NCBI GenBank assembly: GCA_020002185.1
Contig: CM034533.1
Coordinates: 36,998,833 to 37,062,832, forward strand
Length of the DNA stretch: 64,000 nt
Source: Paraescarpia echinospica
Taxonomy: Eukaryota > Annelida > Polychaeta > Sabellida > Siboglinidae
Reading direction: 5' to 3'
Under the pieces are notes generated by a model. The model was not told where the DNA came from and did not search any database. It saw only the letters and a program-made list of their open reading frames with translations. How positions within the stretch are numbered: position 1 is the stretch's first letter; the number at the start of each line of letters is the position of its first letter. The translations under genes and the position numbers were made by a program. This document shows positions 1 to 12,324 of the stretch, piece by piece.

Positions 1-120
1 CAGTATCTTGCGTTGAAATCATTCAACTGAATGATTAGATTGGTAGAATGTCGAAATGACGTCACTTCCGATGGAAGGTCAAGATCAAACGGCGCCCCCT
101 GGCGAATAGTTCAAGGTCAA

Positions 121-394
121 ATAGCGCCCCCCGATGGATAAATGGTGAATTAAATAACTAGGTCAAAAGATGTTATTAAATATGTAATTGCACATGCGCA
201 ATTGTGTCTTTTGTTATGTCGTATAGGTAGTGGACCATTTGGTGTGTATAGCGCCCCCTCGCGGATTAGTGGTGAATTACATAATTAGGTCAAAATAGGT
301 CAAATGACGTTATTAAATAGGTCATTGCGCAATGGTGTCTTTTGTTGTGTGGCATAGGTGTGGACCATTTTCGGGTATAACGCCCCCTAGCGTG
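121..394. repeat. ~128-bp direct repeat with GCGCCCCCT motif
   Basis: Two tandem copies start at GCGCCCCC (124 and 251), and a third start follows at 380. Each copy continues with a stretch like TGGTGAATTA, a TTATTAAATA block, TGTCTTTTGTT and GTGGACCATTT. The copies are diverged by small indels. The right arm keeps only part of this region. Confidence 0.7.
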
Positions 395-487
395 TACATT
401 TAGTACTATAAAATACGTAAAATAAAATGTTGTTTAGAATCTGTTTGACATATTTTTCGATGACGTAGTTTAGTGACATGTTCGAAG

Positions 488-562
488 GTGATTGGTTGAT
501 AGGTACATGACCACGTGATTTTTCATATTCCTATATATTCGCGGCGCTCTGCCAGCCGGATC
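488..562 (+). promoter_or_regulatory. Core promoter of the left T1 gene
   Basis: An inverted CCAAT box (ATTGG, 491-495) is followed by a CACGTG E-box (512-517) and a TATA-like box (TATATAT, 532-538). A start region would fall near 560-565, about 25 bases before the first ATG (587) and 65 before the ATG of the zinc-ribbon frame (629). The order and spacing are those of a standard animal RNA polymerase II promoter. The right arm has lost this segment. This is inferred from motifs only. Confidence 0.45.
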
Positions 563-628
563 ATCATTCGTATCACGACGACACCATGGCTAGCATCATG
601 TTGAAGACACCCTATTACTGCCCTTGCG

Positions 629-1067
629 ATGCAGCAGGCTCGAGCGACGAATACGAGCCGACGGATCATACCGGTGACCAACCGCCCTCCCGCGCCGTCG
701 GAACCAGAGGTCGTGGACATGGCAACTCTGGAAGCAAAGGTAATCGCCGACGCTGTTATCAAGGACAGGGGTCTCATTATCGGCAAAGCACATCAGCATA
801 CCTCCATCTACATCGGGTGCAGATACTGCAAGAAGCGTATGATTGTCGATGATAGGGGTCATTTGCAATGCGAACGACACGGTTACGTGGCCTCTGACAT
901 GCATATCATGGTTCGAATGATCGCTGCCGATGAGGAGGCCCTACCACCCGCAAGACCACTACCACCCTCCCTGGATCCAAAATTATTGGAAGTGGCGCAT
1001 CACTTGCGGCTATTATCCCCATGTGAAAAAGAGGACGGCCGAGGAAGCCAACTTGCGTACGCTGGTG
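629..1067 (+). CDS. RPA70 DBD-C-like zinc-ribbon protein, left T1 copy, first exon
   Basis: The frame opens at ATG 629 and runs to a GTGAGT splice donor at 1068, reading on to a stop at 1096 if unspliced. Residues ~69-90 form C-x2-C-x13-C-x2-H, followed by an IMVRMIAADE segment. The x13 spacing and the hydrophobic strand ending in AD match the zinc ribbon of DNA-binding domain C of RPA70, which helps bind single-stranded DNA. Only this fragment of an RPA fold is present. The zinc-finger tail seen in the right copy is damaged here: the CPLC part is missing and the frame is shifted. The inverted copy is at about 18000-18450. The protein may serve T1 itself or be a captured host fragment, and its function is unproven. 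Confidence 0.45.
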
Positions 1068-2042
1068 GTGAGTCATACTTTATATTGTGTTACTAAATAC
1101 TTTCTCCTAAAATGTCGTCCCCTATTGTCGCCTTTCCTACCATACCAGCTGTTTTGTTATAGTAAAGCGTTATACTATCACGGAGAGGTTGTAGACCTGT
1201 ATGTTAAATGGAAGAAGGGTTAAAGTTTAAGGAAATGATTGAAGGGACTAGGGTGCATGGTACTTATACTACGAAAAAAATGACACAAGATAAGGTTTGT
1301 ACGTTTTATTCGGATACAGCACATCAGAAAAACACAAATTATTTACAGGTCACCCTGCATTACTGCCAACACCGTTTCCATCATTGTGTTCTTCCGCTGT
1401 TCCAAAACAGAGTGTTGCAAGCAATTCTTGATACTACACAACTGTTCGGGTGTCACGTCGGATAATTATATATATACTACCGTGAAAACGACGTCCCCAT
1501 GTCTTTACTTCCTATGTGGACGGGCCAATCTATTGCTTGTCAACATCAGGGTACACAATATTCTGTCACGTCTTTAATTCCAACATTACTTCCGCGTACA
1601 TTTTCCTTCACATCAACATCCAGCAACGTCTTTACTTCCTATACGGTCGCGTCCACGGATAATTATTGTCAACAATTTATCTTTATGTCCATAGAACTTG
1701 TCACCCTACTTCCTGCCACGTAAATTTTTATCATCGTGAACTTTGACGAGGCCGGTGAAGCCATTAATTCAACTGCAGTGATTAAAGATTGTTTGATTGT
1801 TTTACTAGATGCAGGTCTTAAATTATCGACAATAACAGCATTTCCATTAAAGGTCACTATCTTGGCCCTACTTCCGCGTACCGTACAGGCCTACGACCTT
1901 CAAATCATAGTGTAACCCGTTACTATAACAACAGTCAACTATCCTACGTTTGTTGTGCACATAATACAAAGTATCTATTTTGGTAGGAGCATGATAAATT
2001 AGGTAATGTAAAATATTGATACACGATCAGTGATGCCAAAAT

Positions 2043-2640
2043 TAAAACGTTTTAACAATGAATAAAACAACGGATGAGATATCGGACGAATCAACGGGTG
2101 AGGCAACGTACGAGACAACAGACGAGCAACAGACGAGATAACAGATGAAAACAGACGAGACTACGGCTGAGACAACAGAAGATAAAACAGACGAGACAAG
2201 CGAAGAGACACCGCTTGAGACTATGGACGATACATCGCATGAGACAATAGACGAGACAACAGACGACAACAAACAAGAGTACGGCTGAAACAACGGACGA
2301 TATAACAGACGAGACAACAGACGAGTCAACGGACGAGACAAGGGACGTGACACCGCATGAGACTACGGACGGGACAACGTACGTGACATCGGATAAGATA
2401 ACATATCACCGAAAGAGACATCGGACGAGAAAACAGACGACACAACTGATGAAACTACGGGCGGGACAAGAGACGAGACAACGTACGAGACAACAGACGA
2501 GACAGCGGACGAGATAACAGACGACCACATAAGAGTCTACGGCTGAGACAACGGACGAGATATCGCGAGGCTACGGACGGGCAACAGTAGAGACAACAGC
2601 CGATACGATGGATGAGACAACGTACGAGACAACGGGGAGA
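2043..2640. repeat. 12-bp minisatellite, left T1 arm
   Basis: Degenerate tandem copies of a unit close to GACGAGACAACG fill about 600 bp. The period is a multiple of three, so all frames tend to stay open and give SRPLSRLL-like peptides on the minus strand. These are not genes. The same unit in inverse orientation lies at 13085-13690. Confidence 0.85.
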
Positions 2641-2689
2641 CATTAGATTTTAGGTTGTGAAATTCATCTCGTGGTTCATTTCGTTGTCT

Positions 2690-3150
2690 ACATTTGAACA
2701 AGCAACGTAACTTCGTAAAATTTAGCTATGTCTTACTTTATGCGTATGTGTCGTAACTTCGTCCCAGTGTAGTGCATTACCGAGGTAAATTCTTAGAATT
2801 TTAGCGTACGAACGTGTGAAAATCGTAAATTCTTGCCAGCTTACTACATTACCGAGGTAAGTTAATAAAATTTAGCTCACCAACATGTTAGACTTGTACC
2901 ACTTTCTTACTTTAACGCGTGAGCGTCGTAAATTTGTCCCAGTGTAGTGCATTTGTAGCGTATGAATGCGTGAGCGTCGTAAACTATTGCTAGTTTAGTG
3001 CATAACCAAGGCAACTTCGTAAAAATGTAGCTTACCAACACTATAGACTTGTATAATGTTCTTACTTTGACACGTGGGTGTCGTAAATTCGTGCCAGTGT
3101 AGTGCATTACGGAGGTAAGTTCTTACGATTTCTAAGTACCGACTTTGAAA
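2690..3150. repeat. ~130-bp tandem repeat, left T1 arm
   Basis: Recurring blocks include GTCGTAAATTCGT, CAGTGTAGTGCATTA, CGAGGTAA, TTTAGC and AGACTTGTA followed by CTTACTTT. They repeat about every 110-150 bases in roughly three to four diverged copies. The inverse array is at 12325-13030. No gene is seen. Confidence 0.75.
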
Positions 3151-3934
3151 AAATCCGGCGAGTGTCATATCATAGTTTAACAGTGCGCGACCATGAGTGA
3201 TAGTTGACATCTGGCGCCACCCAAAGGACACCAATGTAACTATTTAGAATAACGCCATCTATTGTGCATGCCGTATCTCTATTCGTCGATACGCTTCCGG
3301 AAAGATGGGACCGTAGATGCGGACATGACAGTCACGTGGAAGGAAGGAAGTAAGGAAGGAACATCTTTATTCGGCAGATATAATACAAATCAGAGCAAAA
3401 CATGTAAGAACGTTTTCATAAAAAATGTTCGGGAGACCCTCACTAAGGCTTTCAAATATGCCGCTGACTGAACATGCAGTATGTGTATAAATTTTTTCTA
3501 AAATGCAGGGTGGCATTTTTCTAAGTAAAACTGCTAGATGGTATCTAATACATTTTCTGGCTCTCGAAGTATGACTGAATGGGATAATAATTTGATGATT
3601 TTGTCTTGAGGATAATCATGATAAGTAGCATTTTGTAAAAATAGCGATTGGAAAAATATAGGAACGCGTCTATGTAAAACTTTATGAAAGAAAGTTAAAC
3701 ATTGTAGCGCCCCCTAGTGCGTAACTGGAGAACAACGTTACGCAGTGGTGTCATCTAGCGGGAAAAAATAACTAATTAGCGTTAGATACAAAAAAATGTG
3801 GGGTTAATGAGCGCAAAGTTAATGGTTTTGTTTGAATTTTGTTCAAAGTCAGTACATATAAATATTTCAAAGTCAGCACTTAGACATTTTTCAAAGTCGG
3901 CACTTAGAAATTTATAAAAGATAGCACTTAGAAA
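3151..3934. other. T1 interior, no recognised gene
   Basis: AT-rich sequence just inside the left arm. A 69-codon open frame at 3262-3471 on the plus strand has no recognisable domain. A GCGCCCCCTAGTGC motif lies at 3707-3720, resembling those in the arm. Nothing else is supported. Confidence 0.5.
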
Positions 3935-5505
3935 GTGTACAGGCACTTGTCTTGGGTTTGCTTATCCATTTCCGGACGTTGCAGCCTTGATGGATTGTTT
4001 ATAGACAGCTCTTTCGGTTGCCAGTCTCCCCAATCGCCAGACGTCTGCTCCCATCTATTCCTCTATGTCCTTCCCCCATTGTCTCCTAGGTCTTCCTCTG
4101 CTTCTGCTGCCTTCCACTTTTCCTTCCATTATTAGTATCTCTAGAGACTGATGCCGTTTCACATGGCCGAAATAACTTAGTTTCTGTTTCTTTACAAAGT
4201 TCAATAAAGTCCTGGGTATAACACCAAGCTCATCTGCTATGGATTCGTTAGTTCTACGTTCAGTCCACGAAACTCGTAATATCTTTCTGTAACACTTGTT
4301 TTCAAATGCATTTATACGTTTAGTAATGTTCTTATTAAGAGTCCAGGTTTCGCATCCATACGTAGCCGTTAGAAATATTCAGACTCGGATAATTCGTAGT
4401 TTCACATCTTTGTTCGTTGCTTTCCACAGCTTCTTCATCTCCGTCAACTTTTTACTCGCCATTGCCAACCTCCGCTTGATCTCTTTCGTCCCATCTCCAT
4501 CCGCTTCTATCAGTGACCCCAGATATTCAAAACTTTCCACTTGTTCTATTTCCTCGTCATTTACTGTGACTTCTGATGGTTCTCGACATCCCTTTACATC
4601 CATAATCTCTTCTTTACGTTTAGTTTCAATCCTTTCATTTCGCTATGCTCTTTAACAGTAGTGATCAGTTTATCCAATCCTTCTTTTGTATCGGATGTTA
4701 ACGCTGTGTCATCGGCATATCTCAATTCATATATCTCTTGTCCATTCACTTTCAGTACATGAAAAAACTTGCTTCTCGTGTCAGTCTCGACTTCTCTCAT
4801 GATATTATCTGTGTATAGACTGAATAGGTGGGGGACAAAATGCACCACTGTCTCACTCCCTTGGCGACTGGGAACCAATCTGTGGTACCACACTATAATC
4901 TCACTGCAGACTGCTGTCCAACATATAAATTTTGGATAAGTGATGTCATTTTCTGGTCAAATCCCATGTGTATCAAGGTTTTCCAGAGTTGTTGATGACT
5001 AACATTATCAAAAGCTTTTGAATAATTTATGAAACAGATCCTAAGGTCATGGTTGAATTCTCTGCATTTCTGAATTGACATCTTCGGGTTGAAAATGTGA
5101 TCTCTTGTTCCTCTTCCAGTCCGGAAACCAGATTGTGTTCTGTTGACTTCACATTCTAATTTTGTTGTGATTCTCTTCATTATGAATGTTAGCATAATTT
5201 TGCTCGCATGGCTGATGAGGGATATATTAAACATGCTTTCACAATATTGCTTCCATCTTTCAAGTATGTCATCGCTTTCTGTCAGAGTCATTCCCGTTTC
5301 ATCTTTAATAACGTCAAGTCTAGGTTTCAACGACTGTGTCATAGACTTGATTTCCTCGAACATACTGCGACTATCGTTCCTTCTCATACATAGTTCTATC
5401 TTTTCGCATTTCTTCTCTAGATAGTTCTTCTTGTCTTCCTTATACATTCGTTTAATCATCTTGCACTTCTCTCTGTATTTCTCTTGATAATTCTCACTCA
5501 TTTCT
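3935..5505 (-). mobile_element. RTE-like non-LTR retrotransposon, 5' truncated and broken
   Basis: On the minus strand, the region just before the RT domain (~5500-5250, ending ERWKQYCESMFN) is followed by RT blocks. RTGRGTRDHIF and YSKAFDNVSHQQL come first, then, in another frame, LRYADDTAL with the catalytic YADD, and a VESFEYLGSLI block at 4379-4603. The 3' part encodes the usual Trp/Arg-rich tail of this group, read through stops near 3935-4370. The order and wording of the blocks are those of the RTE/BovB-type clade. The endonuclease is missing, and at least three frame breaks make it inactive. Confidence 0.75.
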
Positions 5506-5897
5506 TTGTTCTTCTTTAACTCTTTCCTTTCATCTAGGCACTAGGTGGCTATTATCAACAATGATTTCACGTGAAGTGTGTTGGTTATGTTGCTGTGATT
5601 AATGATTAATAAAACATATACGTAAATGTAAACAGTAATATAAGATAATAAATGTTCACATAAGTAGTCTTACGAAAAAAACATGTGGTTATGCCGAGCT
5701 TCAGCAATGATAATACTTAAGTAGAATAACATTATATTAAACACATATGTCAGACGTTTCGGGGTGGAATGAGATCAAACTAGAACACCATACCTCCTTA
5801 CAACATGTGCCTTTAATGATAATATAAAACCATTTAAATTGGGTTTATTTTGTATAACATTAGGAATTGTATTACATAACAAATTGTTCGAAGATCT
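5506..5897. other. Spacer between retrotransposons
   Basis: AT-rich sequence with no open frame of note. It may include the untranslated leader of the plus-strand element that follows. No RNA gene or clear repeat was recognised. Confidence 0.4.
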
Positions 5898-7800
5898 TTG
5901 AGTAGAACTGATGATAACACGAATATGGTTAAGATGGCGCCGGTACATGGCGACACGTTGTGGCGGTGGATCATTGTGTGTACGTTTTCGATGATTGTTC
6001 TAATGTTTAAGTCTATATGTGTATATAAGTATGATCGTGAAGATCTACTGAGAATCAGGGAATCCATGAACTGTGAGTATAAACCAAACTTCACCTTGGA
6101 GGACACTTTTTCTGTTGACAACACAGGTCATACACAACACAACGCCTTAAGCCGCATACGCAAGCGGGGTAGACGCGGGGGCGCACTCTGTAGATTTCGC
6201 CGGTGCAGCCGTCGACCACCACTCCCTGCTATCGTTCTAGCAAATGTGCGATCACTGGGGAACAAAACAGACGAACTTTTTCACGTGTTGACTTACAAAC
6301 GAGAAATAAGAGACGCCTCTATACTGTGTTTTACGGAAACGTGGTTAGAAGCCACGACCCCTGACGCGGCAGTGACACCCCTTAGTCATGCTCTGTTTAA
6401 AGCGGACCGATCTGACGGACAAGCAGCGGGGTGGTGGCGGGTGCTTTCTTGTGAATCAGCGGTGGTGTAATGACACTCAGCTTGTCTCTTCTTCGTGTTC
6501 TCATGAACTGGAAACTCTAACTATCAATTGCAAGCCGTTCTATTCCCCGAGAGAGTTATCTTCGGTCGTGCAGTTGGGTGTTTACACCCCCCCCCCTGAT
6601 GCTAGTGCTACCAAGGCAGTCAGCCAGTTGGCTGCTCAAGTGGTGGCAGCAGAATCGACCTATCCTGACAGCGTAGTCATCATTCTGGGTGACCTTAATC
6701 ACACACATTTAAAGAAGGTACAAGCAGCACGTAGACTGTGCCACACGCAATAGCAAGGTCCCGGAACACTGCTACACAGTCTTTAAGGATGCGTACCGTG
6801 CCACCACCAGGGCTCCCCTCGGAGAGTCCGATCACGCTACGGTCGTCCTCATCCCCACGTACCAACAGAAACTGAAAACGTTGAAGCCATCAAAGAAGAC
6901 TGTCAAGAAGCGGACGGACGAGTCGACTGCAGCTCTTCGTGGATGCCTGGAGTGCACAGATTGGGACATGTTTAAAGAGGCACGTCCTGACCTAGACGTG
7001 TATGCTGACACCGTGACATCCTACATCAACTGGTGTGAGGAGCTGTGCACGGAGACAAAGACTGTCACCCTGTGAGGAGCTGTGCACGGAGACAAAGACT
7101 GTCACCCTATATGACAACGATAAACCTTGGTTCACCAGGGACATCAAGCAGAAACTGGCGGCGAAAAACGAGGCGTTCATCAGCGGCAACAGAAAGAATT
7201 CAGGAGAGCTAAGTGCGAGGCGCAGAAGGCGGTCAAGAAGGTTAAATTAATATACAAACACAAACTTGAAGACCAGTTCGCTTCCAACAACACCAGATTT
7301 GTCTGGAATGGCCTGCGGCAGATTACGCAGTACAAGGAACACGCAGCGGCCACCAACAGCAGTGACCCCTCATTCCATGATCAGCAGAACGACTTTTACA
7401 GCAGATTTGACAAGCTTAACTATTCACCAGAGCAGCGCCCACTTCCGTCTCCGCCCTTCATAGTCCAGGAAGCTGAGGTGAGGAAACTGTTCAGGAGATA
7501 GAGCACGCGGAAGGCTTCGGGTCCAGACAACATCTCCACATCTACCCTGAAGAACTGCGCCGACCAACTCTCTGCGGTGTTTACGGACATCTACAACTCC
7601 TCTCTCCAGCAGTGCAGAGTTCCAGTCTGCTTCAAAACTTCCACATCATACCCATTCCCAAGAAATCCAACATCACCGGGCTGAACGACTACCGTCCAGT
7701 GGCACTGACCTCAGTCGCCATGAAAGTGATCGAGCGCATTGTACTCAAGTAACTGAAGTCGGCCACCGAGGGCCTCCTGGACTCGCACCAGTTTGCATAT
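5898..7800 (+). mobile_element. Jockey-superfamily (Rex/CR1-like) non-LTR retrotransposon, 3' truncated
   Basis: The first frame (5898-6470) has an N-terminal hydrophobic stretch, YDREDLLRI, a basic RKRGRRGG patch, and then the start of an AP-endonuclease (LANVRSLGNKTDEL, CFTETWLEA). The endonuclease continues in other frames (LGDLNHTHLKK at ~6690; LGESDHATVV at ~6820). The linker runs to about 7500, then the first RT motifs appear (a [14 protein letters not shown] block and [13 protein letters not shown] at ~7690). Sequence is lost after a QFAY block near 7795, where the next element begins on the other strand. Several frameshifts, stops and a 37-bp internal duplication (7034-7107) disable it. 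Confidence 0.75.
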
Positions 7801-10283
7801 CAACAGATCAGTAGAGCACAGCCACATACATAAATGACTTGGTCAACAGGCGGGTGAACAAGTTTCCGATTGTTCACTGCAGATATGACGATGACCTCGG
7901 CTTTGTTCCCGTTAAGCAGGAGATTACGGAAAGACATCCACGCTTTCACATCGGTGGTACAACGATATATTCGATCGGTGGCCATTGTAAGTGGCTGGTC
8001 ACGGGGAACGTCCACATATAACTGCGTATCATCAGCATACATGTGATAGCGTAGTTGATGATGTTCAAAAACATGGTTGAGTCCAAGGCAGTAGATCGTG
8101 AAAGAAGAGGTCCGAGCACGCTACCCTGAGGCACACCACATGTTAGATCGACACTTCTTGAAATGATGTTGCCAACTTTAACTGTCTGTGTTCGCTGTGA
8201 CAGATACGACTTCAACCAGCACAGTGCGATGCCACGCACGCCAATTCTGTGCACTTGATTGAACAGCAGATGGTGGTCGACAGTATCAAAAGCGGCACTG
8301 AGATATAGTAGCACCTGTATCACGCTCTTCTTGTCATCCAGAGAAAACAATATATCGTCCTGTATGCGTACTAGGGCTATTTCACAGCTGTGCATTGGAC
8401 GGTAAGCACTTTGGAAAATATCGAAGATGCTGTTCGCATCCATGTGCTGTCGTATTTGGATTGCAATGCATCTCTCGACGAGCTTCGATACGAAAGACAT
8501 ATTTGATATTGGACGATAATTCGATAACAGTTCTGGATCAAGACCATTCCTCTTTAACAGCGGTGTTACTACGGCATGTTTCATAGCGACAGGTAGTGAT
8601 GCCGACACGATGGACATGTTAACAATGCTGGTTAACACTGGCCCAAGAATATCAATATTAGATTTACGCATGCTTCCCGAAATGACGTCAATGCTGGAAG
8701 AAGATTTGCTGGATGTCTTCTCAACCAGACCGCAGATGTCGGTGACTATAGCAAGTTGAAAGTCGTACAATGGTTCTTCAATACGGCATTCGATATCAAG
8801 TAGGAATGCAGGCAGTTGGCATTGCGAGCGTGCATTCACCAGCCGTGTACTGATATCAGTGATCGTATCTGTGAAATAACAGGCCAATCGCTCAGCTAGC
8901 GCATCCGGGTACGAGTATGTCCCATCAAATTGTTCGTGATGCGATACATTGCTTTGGTATCGTGAGATGTAACTTCGATTTCAGCACAGTAATAAGCAGA
9001 TTTGGTTGTGGCGATGCTCTGCTTAAATGCGTCACGCAAGTCAGTGTACATTTCACGATGGACAGCTAGCCGCGTGTGACGCCACTTGCGCTCTGCTCGT
9101 CGCACTTGCCGTCTCACCATCTGCAAGTTGTCAGTCCGCCATGGTTGTCTTGGATGCACATTTATCAATCGTTGGATGACTGGTGCATGTTTGTCAATTA
9201 CCGTTCCAAGTTCATCATTATACTGTTCAAACAGACTCTCAATGTTGTCGGTGGAGTTGTTAATCAATGGAGAAGCGCATAAGTCGCACGAAAAGTGTTG
9301 CATGTTGATTGCAGCGTATTTACGATAAATCACTTCCTTACGCACTGGTCGTGGCTTAGATGAAACCAACTTACACATGATGATGTGGTGGTCTGTGAGC
9401 AAGGACTCCACTGACACGTCTGTCATAATAGAGCCATTCACCGGGGTGATAACGAGGTCGAGAATGTTACCCCGGCAGTGTGTTGCTGATGTCACATGTT
9501 GTTTTAGGTTTACATCGTTCAGCAATGCAGTTAAGTCACGTGCATATTTTCCATAGCGAACATTGAAATCACCGAGTATAACGATTCCGGTGTTTCGAAG
9601 TGAAACGCATTCAAGAAATTCGCCGAATTCTACGAGGAATTGGCGAAAGGACTTCGACTTGCGACCAGACGTTGGTGGTCGGTAAATCACAAAGATGCGT
9701 GCCGTTGCCGCAACTCTCGACCCGCGTAACACCACTTCAAGACATTCGAAAGATTCCGCGGGCCATGGTCTGGACAGAGAAAGGTGGAAGGAGGTCTTAA
9801 AAAAGACCCCAACTCCCCCACCCCGTCGATCGCTCCGCGGGAGATTTTCAAAATTGTAACGGTGAGGGACCACCGCAGAAGTGAAAGTCTCACCATTATT
9901 GCACAACCACGTCTCTGTTAGGCACAGAATGTCGATGTCGTTTTCACATATGTAGTCTGTGACAAAGTCTGCCTTGTTGCGAAGAGACCTTACGTTCAGC
10001 AGCCCAATCGTAGCCGTAGTTGGGCTGTCAAACGTAAGTCGAATCAGATTCTGCATGCAGATGTTACGCCTCGCGGTAAACGATGGAGGGGGCGATGGTT
10101 GATTAGCGCAGTAATTGGTCTTTGCTTCGATCTTCCTGCCCTACAGCCCCTGCGAGTCCGCCGATTGTTCAAGAGTCCAAGTGGTCCAAGTGGTGCCGCA
10201 CAACCGTCTAGTAGTGTAAGGTGAAATCTGGTCACAATCGCGCGTCCAATCCGTAGTAGGTCAGTTCGATTGTACGCGAACAT
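7800..10283 (-). mobile_element. L2/CR1-like non-LTR retrotransposon, 3' truncated
   Basis: Reading on the minus strand, a leader frame (10283-10044: YNRTDLLRIGR and a basic patch) precedes a long AP-endonuclease frame of 386 residues (10056-8896). That frame has LLNVRSLRNKADF, CLTETWL, RRGGGVGVFF, VILGDFNVRYG and LLTDHHIIMC. The RT frame follows (8887-7946) with NYRPISNMSFVSKLVE, YLSAAFDTVDHHLL and [13 protein letters not shown], and then MYADDTQLYVD in a third frame (8042-7800). It stops in the WMSFRNLLLNGNKAE region, so the 3' third is missing. It abuts the plus-strand element head to head at about 7800. The long intact endonuclease frame suggests it is younger than its neighbours. Confidence 0.85.
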
Positions 10284-10889
10284 GCTGTGAAGAATGGCCG
10301 TGCAGTGGTTCTGTTGTTGTCGTCACGCCTGGTCGATCAGTGACAATGTTGTGGCACATGTGCATTTCACTGTGCAGTTCACTGTACAGGTATAAATTAC
10401 TAAAATACTAAAAAGTCACTAAACACTTCCCAAAACAGCACAGTCCATCGTCGATCTGATACCTTCATAAAACAACTGTTAAGAGGGCAGTGCCGTGTCG
10501 AAATTAAAAACTGGTAAAACTGCCAAATATATAAGAGCTTGTTATGGTGCAGCCACATAGAGGCGCAACTCATGAATCAAATACTAGTTTTAGCATAGTT
10601 TCATAATGTTTCTGATTGTATATTTTGCGTGTGCATGATGGGGGGCAGGGGAGGCAAGCGTGCATGTATGTTGACGCCACAACGCCAAGAATTCCTCGTA
10701 AATGCTACTTGGTAATAAACAGTCTGAATCTGAGTCTGAATGAATATTATACCGGGTTTCTCCTGTTTCGTAAAAATAAATATCATAGGTAAATGTAAAA
10801 ATATCGATAATGAATGTGGCAGACTCCCGTGGACATCATTATACATAAATGTTCCAAATTCAATTTAATAAATATCATGCAGTTTTATT
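10284..10889. other. Leader of the L2-like element and spacer
   Basis: About 10284-10400 is probably the untranslated leader of the minus-strand L2-like element. The remainder is AT-rich with a short GAATCTGAGTCTGAATG block near 10720. No gene is supported. Confidence 0.35.
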
Positions 10890-12300
10890 AAATTTAAACA
10901 TGTAAAGAGGGAATGTGAATGTTCCAAATAGTTTGTTTTAAGAATGGAACGAACTATTTTTTGCATAATGAATAATTTTTCGATATGAGTTTTGAATGTG
11001 GATCCCCATAAAATGATTCCGTATGTCAAGTTGGGGGTAAACTAAAGTGTAATAAATTGTTTAAAGTGCAACTACTGGAAGGTAACGGTTAATTTTATAG
11101 ATTATGTATAAAGCACTAGTTAGCTTGTTTTTGCATGCATTTATATGTTCTTGCCAATCAAGTCTGTCATCTATATAAAGGCCTACAAATGTTATACATG
11201 ATGCTCGCTGAATTATGTTATTAGATATCGCTAATAATAATTCTTCGTTCTGAGCAGGACGAGATCTAGAAAATAACATGCATGTTGTGTTAGAAATGTT
11301 TAAAACCACTCAGCTAATATTTTATGTTCGTTATTCATATCTTTATATATTTCATTAATTTGTTATCCAGTTTTGTATATAGTAGTGTAATCAGCAAACA
11401 ATATTGTTTTGTACACATTTACACAGACCAGAAGGTCATTAATATAGAAAATAAACAAAAACGGACCGAGGATAGACCCCTGTGGGACACCTTGTTTGAC
11501 ATCCTGCTGAAGTGAGTCACTAGAACTGTATTTAGCATACTGTTTCCTGTTTAAAAGGTAACTCTTAAGCCATTTGAGTGTAGTACCCCTTAAACCGTAA
11601 TATTCATGATTTTGTAATAGGATTTGGTGGTTGATAGTATTGAATGCTTTACTTAGATCCAGAAAAAAGTAACGACTGGGTCTTTTTTTAGTTAATCAAT
11701 AACGTCACTAGTAAAAGCGATAATAGGATTGGTCATTGAATGTTTCTCACGAAAACCATATTGATTATTGTTCAATATATAGTTTTTCTATATAAAATCA
11801 TAAATCCTTCTATGTACAACATTTTCCAGTATTTTAGAAATCGAAGGTACCAAAGATATTGGGCTCTAATTTAGAAGTCATCAGTAGCTTTAGACTTATA
11901 GACAGGTATACTTTTTGTTACTTTTATTTCGTTAGGCACTATTCCCTCACATATAGACGTATTGGTAAGGCTATTTGCTCACCGAATAATTTCATGAGGC
12001 GGGGACTAAAATTTTCATATCCAGAACTGATCTTAGGTTGGAGAGACATTATAATTTGCCTGATTTCATTTATATCGGTCGGACTCATAAAGAGACTTCT
12101 TGGATTTTTTTTTGGACAATTTTGAAGATATTTGGTTAATTGCTTGTTAGGTTGAGGAACTGCGTTTGCGTGGCTTGTACCAACATTAGTAGAATAATTA
12201 CAGAATATTTTAGAAAGTTGGTGAAGTTCCTTAATTATATCGTTATTATATTTAACGTGTGACGAAAACCCTGAGTTATCGTTGTTTTTCCCAATCACGG
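10890..12300 (-). mobile_element. Jockey-like RT fragment, broken
   Basis: On the minus strand, 12298-11939 gives a pre-RT frame (INEIRQIIMSLQPKISSGYE). After several stops come RT blocks readable near 11850-11320: a QYGFREKHS-like block, FFLDLSKAFNTINHQIL, and QGVPQGSILGPFLF. A post-YADD frame lies at 11309-11061 (ITFVGLYIDDRLDWQEHI). The family resembles the AT-rich fragments at 13932-15655 and 24961-25830. The endonuclease is absent, and it is inactive. Confidence 0.75.
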
Positions 12301-12324
12301 TAATTTCCCAGTTTGTTAGAATCG

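Larger units (their letters stand above)
1..3150 (+). repeat. T1 left arm
   Basis: In order, the arm holds a ~128-bp tandem repeat, a promoter-like block, the zinc-ribbon gene, about 950 bp without a recognisable gene, a 12-bp minisatellite and a ~130-bp tandem repeat. In the gene-poor part, 1150-1225 is an inverted copy of about 1865-1945. A short open stretch at about 1729-1914 has no recognisable domain. Compared with the right arm, this arm keeps the promoter and start codon of the gene and carries about 370 extra bases at 1115-1485. Confidence 0.65.

Noticed and set aside
7800..8021. Plus-strand continuation of the Rex/CR1-like element past 7800
   Set aside because: The segment reads as the RT C-terminal part of the minus-strand L2-like element (WMSFRNLLLNGNKAE), so the plus-strand reading is a shadow.
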